Assembly: GCA_029641185.1 (NCBI GenBank)
Contig: JAPWGK010000012.1
Span: forward strand, 1,272,991-1,336,990
Direction: 5' to 3'
DNA: 64,000 nt
Source: Pseudofabraea citricarpa
Taxonomy: Eukaryota; Ascomycota; Leotiomycetes; Helotiales; Dermateaceae
The notes below the pieces were generated by a model, which was not told the DNA's origin, ran no database searches, and saw nothing but the letters and a program-made list of their open reading frames with translations. The position numbers and the translations under genes are program-made. Shown piece by piece: positions 12,501-24,340 of the stretch (the first letter of the stretch is position 1; the number at the start of each line of letters is the position of its first letter).

Positions 12501-13000
12501 TAAGAAAATAAATAAAAAGTCTTTAATTACTTTACGTATTAAGTAACTTAAAATCTATAATAAATATATACTAGAGGTCCTACTAATAAAATAATATAAA
12601 CGCTAAGAATCGAAAGAAGCTACTAACTATAATTATATCTTATAAAAAGAATTACTCTTTAAAGAGGATATTATTCTTATATTTAATATTATATAGGAAG
12701 CTAATATATTAAAATAATAAGCGCTTAATTTTAGGTAAAGAAGCTTATATATAATTTTAAAGGCTAATAATAAGAAGGGTACCTATTAGCTTAGTAAAAT
12801 AAATATAACTCCCCTTTATAGTACTTATATAAGATATAAATTAAAGAAATTTATTTAAAGAGAAGGTATTTATATTTCTACTAATAATATTAAGCCTTCT
12901 AAAGACAAGGCTATTATTAGAGTACTAATATATTCAGACCTTAGAGACCTTAATAAGCCCTTACTAAGCCCTAAGATAAAGCTTACTAGTAACTTACCCG
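9600..13000 (+). pseudogene. Gypsy-type pol (RT, RNase H, integrase) of 13.5-kb element copy 1
   Basis: The reverse-transcriptase core is at about 10260-10930. The finger/palm motif reads SLIDLFFSYNQI (family SxxDLxSGYxQI), and the catalytic pair reads FLNN at 10597-10608 where the family has F[VL]DD; both Asp codons became Asn by G to A. RNase H is at about 10980-11460, with a tether ending YIPSKKNKAINILS (family HVPGKxNxxADxLSR). Integrase is at about 11600-12560, and a GPY/F-like C-terminus near 12730-12870 includes KGTYQL. This matches the fungal Gypsy group whose pol follows gag on the same strand. Many TAA/TAG codons and no ATG make it non-functional. Protease should lie upstream of about 9900 but I could not place its active site. 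Confidence 0.8.
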
Positions 13001-16000
13001 GTCCTTTAAAAGTACTTATATAGCTATAAGAATAATCTAATAATCCTAGGCTAACTTCCTAAATACTAGCTAGGATAGGTTAATAAGATAATATATAAGA
13101 AACCTCTTTAGAGGAAGCTAATAATAATAAGATTAATATAATTATTAAAGATACTAAAAAAGAAGTACTAGAAGGAGCTCTTATTATATAATCCTAAGTA
13201 ATTATATAAGCTACTTATATAAAAGAGATTTTTAGATAATAAAAACTTAATAAATAATAAGAATTAATTCTATATAAAAAGAAGCTAATAGTAATAATAG
13301 GGTAAGAAATTAGTTATAATATACTAATAATAATATATAAAGAACTAAGAGTAAAACGCTCCTCTCTAGGGTATCTTCTTTATCTATAATCTAATTCGTA
13401 GTATTTTAATACCTAGTATTTTAAAGGAAGAATTATATTCGGTTTAAGGTTTAAATATCTTTTAGTAACTCCTCTTATTTAATACTTTACTAACAAATTT
13501 CCTTTTATATTATTATTATTATTTTTATATATTATTCGTTTAAGTTTGATTTTATTTTCTTAATTTAAGTATTATTTCTCTATTTAAATTTCTTTTTTAT
13601 AGTTAGAGGACGACTAATATATAAGAGGAAAAAAAAGAGAATCCTTAAATTATAAAAAGTTCTTTAGGGATTAGAAGCTATAATAAGACTTTAAAAGTCT
13701 TTACTAAGTATATATTAAGTATTCTAGGTACTATTAATAAGTCTACCTAGGTAATTCTTTAAATAGTTTTAAATAAAATTTATATAAATATAAGATACGA
13801 ATATTATAAATTATTAAGTAAAATAATACTTTAATTCTATAAGTATAAATCTATTTATCTATCTAAACGTATAACTATATATAAGACTAGATATTAAAAA
13901 ATAAGAATACCTAAACCTAGAAATAATTTATTATTATAAACGCTTAAGTAAAAACTTTATAAGAGTAAAATACGAAAGGATTTCTTACTAGGACTCCTAG
14001 ATCGTACGTAAAGTCTCCTTAGTAGACTCCTTAAACTTATTAAAATTATTATAAAGACAGATTAACTTATCTTAACTATTATTATTACTAGGTTTAGTAA
14101 AGGTAATAGTAAAGGTAAATATAAGGATAATAATAGTAGAAATATTAGTAATAAGCTTCTTCTTTATACGATTAACCTTCTTAAGGACCTCTAAAGCCTT
14201 ATTATACTCTTTGTAAGCTTTATAGAGCTCTAAGTAACCCTTAGGAAATAATAGAAGATCCTTCTTATAAAAATAATTACAAATTACTAGTATAATCTAT
14301 TTTAAATCGCGTATAATATTAACTAAAATCTAGAGGTCGCTTAAGTACTTATCTAATCCCTTAGTTATTTTATTCTTTCTATTCTTAGTATTATAAAGAT
14401 AATATAATACGAATATCTTATTTCGAATCTTAAGAATAAAGATATCTAGCTTATTAAGGTACTCGGGTTAGGATAATATTAGCTAAGATTATATAAGTTA
14501 GGAATAAATTACTTATACGAATATAATACTTTAAGTAATTAGAACTAATAATATAAGAATAATATCTATTATTTAAAGGATAAGAATAATTAAGTAATAT
14601 AATAAGTATAAAGAAAGCTCTCTTAATATAAAGAGAATATAGGAACGGTTTTATAAGAGCTTTTAGCTCTCTAGAAGATAATAAAAAAGTAAAGATAATA
14701 TTAGAAGTATTATAATATAATCGCTTTAAAGGCGAAAAGATCTAGTTATTATTAGGACTAGAAGAATATTTTAGAGTACTTTTTAGGTATATAAGGATCT
14801 CTTACTAAGAGTATATTTTATAAGATAAGAAAATAAAAAGAGATTCTTCTTTTTCTTCTTCTTTCTAGTTATTATCTTTATTATAAGAATTACTATTAAT
14901 ATTTATATTTATATCCTTAGCCTGTTAATTAATAGCTTTATTAATACGATTAAAGTCGCTAGTATTAAAAGGGTTAATATCTTTATTAACTAAAGAAGTA
15001 ATAATATCCTTAGAAATACCTATATTATCCTTTAGATCTATAACTAGGTTCTTTAAAGTTATAATCTTATTATCCTTCTCTTTTACTAAGAAAGGTAGGT
15101 ATAACTTAACCTAATAATATAACTACTTACGCTTCTTAACTAGAATATTAGATTAGTCTTCTCTTAATCTAGTTAGAATAACAGGTAATATAATCCTAGT
15201 ATTAGAAGTAAGAGGCTAGGTTAAAGCCTAACTTTATAATTAAGTCTAATAACTAGGAGTTAAAATACTAGTAGATAAAAAGCTTATATTACTTAATAAT
15301 TAACTACCTTTTAACTTAGGAGTTATTAAAATAATTTTCTTAATTATAGAGTCTAAGTATTACTCTAAACTATAAACTTAATCTTCTAGGATAATATCTA
15401 TAAACTTTAAAAGCTTCTTCTAAATAAACTTAAGATTACTAGTAATAACTTTCTTCTTTTAATAAATATAAAATAAGTTCTTTATATTATATATTAAGTT
15501 CTATAAATACTTAGTTAGTACTTAGTAAGATCTTATTAAATAGAAGGATAAACTTACTAGAAGGTAATTAATAAACTAGAGCTTTTTTTCTTACTTCTTA
15601 GTATAAAAGCTTTTCTATAAAGCTAAGATCTTTTTTAAGCGGTCGTAAAAATATTTTCTCGCTTTTAACTTATTCTTATTTAAGAAGTTAAATAAAATAT
15701 TAGGTATAATCTCTTTCTTATCTTCCTAACTTAGAACTTCCTCCTAAGGTTAAAGTTAGTAGCCGGATAATAAATAATAAGGCTAGGGAACTTATAAAAA
15801 TAGGTATAGATTTTATAAAAGTAATATAATAAGACTTATAAATAATAATTAGATAATTATAATACTCTAGTAAAGGATTTCGAGTACTATTAGGTAAACC
15901 TAATTTATAATATATATTTTTTAGTACCTAAAGCGAGTCTTTTTCTAGAAATATATTATATAAAATTTTAAAGATAAAAGTTATTATTTTATCTTTATTA

Positions 16001-17474
16001 TTAAGTATATTAAATAAGAAGTAATTATACTCTAGGATTATAAGAGTCTTAGCTTATTACTAGGCTACTTTACTAATAGCCTTTTATTTTATAGGTTATA
16101 TATTCTTAGGATTATTAGAGATAACCGAATTATTAAAGGTAAAAAGGTATTCGAGTAAGCCTAGCTTTATATAAAGTTTATACTAATACTCTACTACTAG
16201 CTTAAAGATAGCTTATCGTTTAATAAGATAAAGCTTATTCTTAAGCTTATTAAGAGTATTATATAAGATAATAAAATCTAAGGGTATTAGAACTAAGTTA
16301 AAATATACGCTTATTAACTTATTAGTATTTATAACTATCTTCTCTTTTAGGATAAAGATAGTTTATATAAGAGTTAGCTTAGGCCTAGATATAATAATTT
16401 AGGGCGTATACTTATTTAAAGTAATAAGTATCCTTATAGTTACTTAGTATACGAAATACTTTAATAAAATACTACCTATCTTTTATAAGGTAGTCTAGTA
16501 AAACTTTTATAAAATAAGATAAAGTAGAGAACTTATATAAAGGGATACTAGTATATATATTATCTTTTATTATAATAATAGATCCTTATATTTAGTATAA
16601 GCGCTTATAATTAATTATACGAACTCTTATTAAGCTCTTATAAAGGATAATAGAAGGAAGAAGGATAAACTTATTATATTAAAATAATTTATAGCTAATT
16701 TCTTAGGAATAAGATTAGGAGTTTTATACTTAGATTAAGATTATAATATAAGGAATAATTAGTATAAAGGTAAATTAACACGTATTATTAACTTATATAA
16801 TAAGATTAGTAATAAATAGTTTAAGAACTAGAGACGAAGATTATAAAAGGATTTACTAGGTCTAAAAGAGAAGAAGTAAATATATTAGAGACCGAAAAAA
16901 GAGAATAATAAAGACTTAGTAAGATATTATAAAATTAGAGTTATAAAGGTATTTTATTTTAGTTCGAATAAAGAAAGTAAAAGAATTTATAGGTAGGAGG
17001 CGATTTAGCTAAAGTACCTTTTTTTTATATAATAAAAGATAAGTATTATAATTATAGTTAAAAGGAAGAATATAATATTAAATTAATTTTTAGAAGGTAA
17101 GGATAATAAATATTAGAGTTTATAATATATCTAAACGAAAAGAAAAGAGAATTATAGCTTTATATCTTAAGTTAAGGGATTTTCTATAGTTAAAACGCTT
17201 GGTTTTATACTAAGAATAATAATTCCTATAGGAGATCTAAGCTAAGAATAACTTAACCGGTTATTAAGAGTATTTATTAGAGGAATACGAGTTTATTTAT
17301 TATAAGGGAAAGTAATCTAAGAGTTATAAGATTATCTTTTAAGAGATAATTAAAAGAGCGGATTATAATAGCCTAGAGTTATAAGAGATATATATCTTAT
17401 ACCTTAACTTTAATTTATTAAAGATAAGGGATACCTAATAGTATTATAAGAAAGGCTATTATATAGGGGACGAA
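13000..17474. other. Long 3' tail of 13.5-kb element copy 1
   Basis: About 4.5 kb separates the end of pol from the 3' LTR, where ordinary Gypsy elements have little or nothing. 13000-13330 may be an acidic C-terminal extension of pol. 13380-14100 shows no clear coding. 14417-16357 has a stop-poor frame on the minus strand (listed separately). 16357-17130 has a stop-poor Lys/Arg-rich frame on the plus strand, for example KNQRRRLQKDLLGLKE near 16820-16870. The same tail is present in copies 2 and 3, so it belongs to the family. Confidence 0.6.
14417..16357 (-). pseudogene. Possible antisense ORF in the tail, copy 1
   Basis: Read on the minus strand, this segment keeps one or two long frames with few stops other than those explained by former Gln/Trp codons. 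It includes a Gln/Asp/Glu-rich linker followed by a Ser/Tyr-rich part; the clearest reading is from copy 2 (32850-34790 plus). No domain is recognisable and RIP has removed all start codons. Antisense ORFs between pol and the 3' LTR are known in some plant Gypsy elements, and I infer by analogy only. The alternative is that compositional bias alone opens this frame. Confidence 0.35.
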
Positions 17475-17774
17475 TATAATAGGGTTATATACTCGATTTT
17501 ATTACTTTCTTTACTTTTATAAGAAGTTATTATTATCTTAGGTATTATTACGTAAAAGCTTTGCAAGTACTTTTTAAGCGTTCTAGGAGTTATATACTAT
17601 TATTTATACTTTACTAGGATAGTTAATTAACTACTTTTTTTGCCTTCTATCTTTATAACTATTAATTCGATTACTAAATATATTTTATATATAGTTATAT
17701 ATATTATATTAGTTACTAGTTATATTTATAGTATTATAGATTCGGATACGCCCTAATATTTATTACCTTATTAT
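17475..17774 (+). repeat. 13.5-kb element copy 1, middle LTR
   Basis: 300 bp, starting TATAATAGGGTTATATACTC and ending ACCTTATTAT. It would be the 3' LTR of the 13,497-bp element; the duplicated tail follows it directly. It keeps one TTTGCAAG, a rare surviving TG/CA. Confidence 0.9.
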
Positions 17775-19053
17775 ACTAGCTTAAAGATAGCTTGTCATTT
17801 AATAAGATAAAGCTTATTCTTAAGCCTATTAAGAGTATTATATAAGATAATAAAATCTAAGGGTATTAGAATTAAGTTAAAGTATACGCTTACTAACTTG
17901 TTAGTATTTATAACTATCTTCTCCTCTAGAATAAAGATAATCTATATAAGAGTTAGCTTAGGCCTAGATATAATAATTTAGGGCGTATACCTATTTAAAG
18001 TAGTAAGTATCCTTATAGTTACTTAATATATAGAATATCTTAATAAAATACTACCTATCTTTTATAAGGTAATTTAGTAAAACTTTTATAAAATAAGATA
18101 AAGTAAAGAACTTATATAAAAGGATACTAGTATATATATTATCTTTTATTATAATAATAAGTCCTTATATTTAATATAAGCGCTTATAATTAATTATATA
18201 AACCCTTATTAAGCTCTTATAAAGGATAATAAGAGGAAGAAGAATAAACTTATTATATTAAAATAATCTATAGCTAGTTTCTTAGGAATAAGATTAGGAG
18301 TTTTATACTTAGATTAAGGCTATAATATAAGGAATAATTAGTATAAAGATAGATTAATACGTATTATTAACTTATATAATAAGATTAATAATAGATAGTT
18401 TAAGAACTAAAGACGAAGATTATAAAAGGACTTACTAGGTCTAAAAGAGGAGAAGTAAATATATTAGAGACTAAAAGAAGAGAATAATAAAGACTTAGTA
18501 AGGTATTATAAAGTTAGAGTTATAAAGGTATTTTATTTTAGTTCGAATAAAGGAAGCGAAGGAATTTATAGGTAGAAGGTAATTTAACTAGAGTATCTTT
18601 TTTTCGTATAATAAAAGATAGGTATTATAACTATAATTAAAAGGAAGAGTATAATATTAAATTAATTTTTAGAAGGTAAAGATAATAAATATTAGAATTT
18701 ATAGTATATTTAAACGAAGAGAAAGGAGAATTATAATTTTATATCTTAAGTTAAGGGATTTTTTATAATTAAAACGCTTAATTTTATACTAAGAGTAATA
18801 ATTCCTATAAGAGATTCGAGCTAAGAATAACTTAACCGGTTATTAGAAGTATTTATTAGAAGAATATAAGTTTATTTATTATAAGGGAAAGTAATCTAAG
18901 AGTTATAAGATTATCTTTTAGGAGATAATTAAAAAAGCGAATTATAATAGTCTAGAGTTATAGGAGATATATATCTTATACCCTAACTTTAATCTATTAA
19001 AAATAAGAGATACCTAATAGTATTATAAGAAAGGCTATTATATAAGAGACGAA

Positions 19054-19353
19054 TATAATAGGGTTATATACTCGATTTTATTACTTTCTTTACTTTTATA
19101 AGAAGTTATTACTACCTTAGGTACTATTATATAAGAGCTTTATAAGTATTTTTTAAGCGTTTTAGGAGCTATATATTATTATTTATACTTTACTAGGATA
19201 ATAAATTAATTACTTCTTTTACCTCCTACTTTTATAATTATTAATTTGATTACTAAATATACCTTATACGTAGTTATATATATTATATTAGTTACTAGTT
19301 ACGTTTATAGTATTATAGATTCGAATACGCCTTAATATTTATCGCCCTATTAT
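19054..19353 (+). repeat. 13.5-kb element copy 1, outermost 3' LTR
   Basis: 300 bp ending CGCCCTATTAT at 19353, followed by target duplication ATTAT and by resumed Copia gag sequence. Confidence 0.9.
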
Positions 19354-19358
19354 ATTAT

Positions 19359-20300
19359 AAGACGCTAAGGTCACGTATAATAATATATAATACGAGCTTA
19401 ATACTCGGCTAAGAATCTATATTATAAAATAAGCGAGCTAGCTATATAATACGACCGAATATTACGCTCTTAAGTAATAGGTTAGATAAATAGTTTCTCT
19501 CTTAATCTTAACTCTAATTAATATAATAATTAGAGAAGAAAAAGACTTAAGCTTATAAATAGTTATTTAATTACTAAAATTATAACTTATACCTACTAAT
19601 AATAATATACTAATTATTATCTACTAAAAGTATAATATTATACTCGAATAAGTAAAGAAAGGTAATATAAATCCTATATAATAATATTAGGAATAACTTA
19701 GAATACTTTAATAAGCTTAGGTATATAATATACTAGAGGTATAAGGCTCGCTTATAACTAGAGAGTTTCTTATAATAATATCTATAAAGATAGCTTTAGA
19801 ATAAGGAAAACTCTAATTAATAGAGTATATTAGAGTAAATAAGCTTAGACTCCTAGGTAAAATACTCGAATAATATAAAAATTAGTTTTTCGCTCTAGTA
19901 TATAAAAATTTAATCTAATTTATAACTAAGGGGGTAATAATCTTTATTACTCTTAGAGGAAAATCGGATAATACTAGAAACTAATATACTAGCTCGACTT
20001 AATAAAAATAAGGGTAATCTTATTCTTACTAAGATAAAAGAGATAAGAAGTATTTCTAGAAACCCTTAATATACTCGTTTCTTAAGTATACGCTTATAGG
20101 AAGCTTAAGGAGAGATCTTAGAAATCCTTCTTCTAAAGAAAAATATTATACGATCCGAGATCGTTTATAGAATAAGAACTAAGATTTAATATATAATAAG
20201 CTTACTAAAAAAGATTAAAAGACCTTAAATTTTAGGGACTCGTCCTAAAAAGGAAAGAAATCTTCTAGAAGCTTTATAAGCAAATACCTAGGGCTTATAA
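19359..20300 (+). pseudogene. Copia gag, 3' fragment
   Basis: It continues the gag frame cut at 4277. The frame from about 19390 is stop-poor with read-through (motif YELNTRLRIYIIKQASQLYN) and gives a Gln/Leu-rich protein, as in Copia capsid domains. The boundary with protease at about 20300 is approximate. Confidence 0.55.
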
Positions 20301-23300
20301 ACGTAGTAATCTTAGACCTAAAGCTTATAATCTAATAACTAGGTATAAGTATTTATATAACTATAGACTTTTTAAGCTACCTATTATCTAATAATACGTT
20401 TATTAATAATTATAAAGCTACTTACTTAATAAATAATAAAGAACTTCTAGTTCTAAGCTTATTAGTTAAAGTAAACCTAGATAATATAATAAACGTAAGA
20501 ACTTTATATCTACTAATCTTGTTTTATAATACTAGGATTATAAAAAATATATTAGACGAAGCGAATAAAGAAGGAATAATAGATTTAGTATTTTATAATA
20601 TTAGAATAATTAAGAGGTTTAATATTAATATAATATTAGAAACTCTTCTTAAGAAGATTAAGATCTAATACTAAGAGTTTAATAACTTATTAAAATACGA
20701 GAATAAGAAAGAAAATATACGTATTAAGAAATTAAGACTTTTATTTAATATTATATTCTTAGAATATAAGCTACTTTCCTCTTACTTAAAGCTTCTTATA
20801 AATATCCCTTTAAGTATTACTAGGATCCTTATATTTCTTATAATTAAATAAAAGATAAAACTAAGACTTAAGAACTAAGAGAGGTTTTTATATCTAAGAT
20901 TAGATTCTAAATAACTTTAGTATAATAAAATAGGGTATCTTAGTCTAGTAGTTCTAAGTATACTTATTAGATTAGTTTATAATATAAAAATAAGTAGGAT
21001 AAAAAGAGTAAAATATAAGTATTATTTTATAGCTTATATTAGCTAAAGAATATTAAAGTAGCTACTAGAAAGGAGATCGCTTTAATCTTTTTAGAGAATT
21101 AGTTAAGACTTATTCGATTTTAAATATAAGTATAATAGCTTCTCTTAGCTACTTATAATTAAAAACGAATATAATAAGAAGCTTTTTAGCTTTATACTAA
21201 GATAAAAAACTTATAAGAAGGTATATTACTCTCTTAAGAGCTTTAAGAGCTAGATAAGAACTTAGTATAAGCTTCTAATCTATAAAATTAAGTAAGATAA
21301 TAACACGTTTATAATTATAATTAAAAGTACTACTTATTATTAGTATTAAACGAAAGAAATAAGTATTAACCTTAAGTCCTCTCTAATATATATATATAAG
21401 ATAAATAATAAAGCGAAGCGAGCTAGATAAGAAGTAATTATAAGATTTATAAAAATAAGAGAGGATATAAACCTTCTAGTAAGCTTATAGCTAGAAATTA
21501 TACTTATAAGAATCTTCTTATATAATATTAGCTTACTCTAAGCTAATAATATAAAAACTCTAAATAAGATACTTAACTCTTAGTTTTACTTATACTTTTA
21601 GTAGTATAATCCTAAGTAGATTACTAACTTAATAATAGATCTTTAATCTAATTAGGATAAGATTTACGTATACGATTATTAGGTATACCTATTAATTAAA
21701 GAATAAAAAGCTAAGAGCTTAGTAAAAGCTTTTAAAACTAGACTATAAGCTTATATTAGATATTTAGTAGGATATATTATATCTAATATTTATAGAATAT
21801 AAGTTCTTATACTTAATAGAGTTATTATTACTAGAAATATTAGATTTAATAAGGATATTAGGTATAACCTAAATAAAGAATAAAAGAAAGGCTAATTACT
21901 TACGATTATTAGAATAATAATAAACACGATTAAAATTAGGGAACCTAAGATTCGAGACGCTAGATTAATACTTAGTAATCTAATCGGATAAAAAGATATA
22001 AGCCTTATAGTCGAGTAAAATAAGAAGCTTATAAGAAGAAGTAATAATACTTCTACTAATCTAGAGGGTAATATCCTAGCCTCTTAAGAGATCGAGTCTT
22101 AAGTAGAAGCTAAAAAGCTAATATAAGAAGTTATATTAGCGCTTTTAGTAATTATAAAATAATAAAAGAATAATTTATCCGATTAACTTTTAGGACTTTT
22201 ATCTCCTAATAATACTTCTAAACCTAAAATTATACTAGCTTTAGGAAGCGAGGATAATAATAAAGTAATAAAAGTTAACTTAAATAATCTACTACTAAGA
22301 AGAATAATATCTTAGGTAATTATATAATAAAAGGAATTATATAATTAAGTAATAGGTTAATAAGAGCCTTCTTAGAGAGAACCTAGAGGAAAAGCCTTAG
22401 CTTAGCCTCTAGAACTAAAATATAAGTATAAGTATAAGAAATTTAGTCTAATAATACGATCTAATAAGAGACTCTAAGATAAAGATTATAGGAGCTTTAG
22501 GGGAAGTAGAGGGAGTATAATATATTCTTTTATAAAAATAAGAGGTAAGTAGCTCGAAGAAATAATAAGTTAAGCTAGATATTAATATATTAATATACTT
22601 AATAACTTTTATCGTACCTATTAGCCTAATTAGTTAGTAGAATAAGATAGAGATTATTTTAAAATAATATATATAATAATTATTATAATATTATAAATAA
22701 AAGTCTTAAGAGCAAGTATATAAATAAGCGGCCTCTTAAGTAAACTCCTAAGCGTCTATTAAAATAATATACTAAAAGTACTAAAATATTAAAAGGATCT
22801 AATAAATTATTTACTTAATATTTACTTTAGAGACGACGTAAGACTAAAGTTCTAAAACCTAAAGGATAAAAACTACTAGTAAGTAATTAGGATCTTAGAA
22901 GTAAAGATTAAACTAATTCCTCTAAAGTAAGTATTTATATATAAACTAGACTTATCTAGAATAATAACCTGATACTAATTATAAATCGTAGTTTAAGGTA
23001 ATTTATAGGATAATAAATCGATTATATTAACCTATATAACTACTTTTATATTACGATTATTTTAAGTAATAATAATAATTATAATATACTTCGACCTTAA
23101 GTCTAAATAATTAGATATAATTAATATATTTATTAATACCTTAAGAGAAGAAAGTAAAGCCTTAGTTACTTACTTATTACCTAATAGATTTAAAATACTA
23201 GGAATATATATAAAGATTAATCGAGTATTATATAACTTAAGAAACTCTCTTACTTTATAATTCTATAAATTCTTAGCTACTTTAAAGAAGCTAAATCTAA

Positions 23301-24340
23301 TTATATATAAAGAAGACTTATATATTTATATAAGCCTAGGATCTAAAGTCCTAGTTATATTTTATATTAATAATATATAAGTATTATATTATAAGAATAA
23401 TAAAACTAAAGCCTAAGAGATTATTTATAAACTTAATAAAGCGTATAAGCTTAGAGACCTTAGGGATATAAAATAATTCCTAGGAGTACATATTATTAGA
23501 GATTAAGCTTAGAAAAAGATATAATTAGTTTATAACATATATATTAAAAAGATTATTACTAGATTTAATTTAGTAGATAAGAAGTACCTAAGTATTTTAC
23601 TACTAATAATAAAGTTTATAAAGAATATAAGATAAGCCTCTAAAGCTTAAGTTAAGAAGTACTAAGAAAAGATAAACTTAGTATTATATATTATAATTAT
23701 AATTAGACTAAACGTAGCTTTTATAGTTTTCTAGCTTTCTTACTTCTTAACTAATCTAAGCGTAAAGTATCTTATAGCTATAAATTAGATAATTAAGTAT
23801 CTCTTTAGAACACGCTTCCTAATAATATAATTTAGCTATAAGCTTAATAAAATCTAGATATTAATCGTATTAGATACGTCTTTTATAGATAATATAAAAA
23901 TATAATACTCTTTATATAACTATACGATCTCTTTATTTAGTAGTCTTATTACTTAGAGAATAATATATTAATTAAACGTCTTTATATTAACTATAAAAGC
24001 TAAACTTTAGGATATTAAGTTTATAATAAAAGAAATTATAGCTTTTTAGAGGCTTTTTAAAAAATTAAGTCTAAAGATTAGGAAGTTATAAATAATCTTT
24101 TATAATAACTAATAGACGATTCGTCTAATTATTAGAGAAAATATAAGAATCGTAACTAAGCTAAGGTATATAGATATTTAGAATATATAATTATACTAAG
24201 AGTATAGCAAAAGTATTTTCGAAATATCTTATATTCTTATAAATAATATACTAGCTAATAGTCTTATAAAAAATCTCTCTTAATATAAGTTTAAATATTT
24301 TCGAGCTTTACTTAATATATAAGATACTTATAATAAGATA
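20300..24340 (+). pseudogene. Copia pol: protease, integrase, reverse transcriptase, RNase H
   Basis: One long frame with stops only where Gln/Trp are expected. The protease start is near 20320. The integrase core is at about 21000-21870, with DLFDFKYKYNSFS near 21110 and a C-terminal motif YLVGYIISNIYRI near 21760 (family VGY...YRI[WY]). Reverse transcriptase is at about 22760-23640: KSKQLDIINIFIN (family QLDVxNAFLxG), YNLRNSLTLQFYKFL (family YGLxQSPRxWY) and catalytic FYINN at 23360-23374, where the family has YVDD. RNase H is at about 23860-24330 with LVLDTSFIDN and the final LxxKFxxFRxLL pattern. Integrase before reverse transcriptase is diagnostic of Ty1/Copia. Confidence 0.88.

Larger units (their letters stand above)
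4278..19353 (+). mobile_element. 13.5-kb Gypsy-type LTR element, copy 1, with duplicated tail
   Basis: This copy has LTRs of exactly 300 bp at 4278-4577, 17475-17774 and 19054-19353. The element proper is 4278-17774 (13,497 bp). A further 1579 bp (17775-19353) repeats 16196-17774 exactly in length. The target duplication is ACTAT (4273-4277) and ATTAT (19354-19358), differing by one C/T, and the insertion disrupts Copia gag. The pol region codes for reverse transcriptase, RNase H and integrase in Gypsy order. About 4.4 kb precedes pol and about 4.5 kb follows it, far more than in ordinary Gypsy elements. Copy 2 (31433-44900) has nearly the same length, so the size is a property of the family and not of nesting. 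Confidence 0.9.
16196..19353 (+). repeat. Exact 1579-bp tandem duplication (tail plus LTR)
   Basis: 16196-17774 and 17775-19353 are both 1579 bp and align throughout: 1279 bp of 3' tail followed by a 300-bp LTR. The copies start ACTAGCTTAAAGATAGC and differ mainly by C/T and G/A (for example CTTATCGTTT against CTTGTCATTT), so RIP acted after duplication. The result is LTR-body-LTR-tail-LTR. Confidence 0.9.

Noticed and set aside
16357..17130. A second sense-strand gene (Lys/Arg-rich frame) in the 13.5-kb tail
   Set aside because: The frame is open, but an A-rich strand automatically gives Lys/Asn/Arg codons, and the opposite strand there is stop-rich for the same reason. Noted in the tail entry but not called as a gene.
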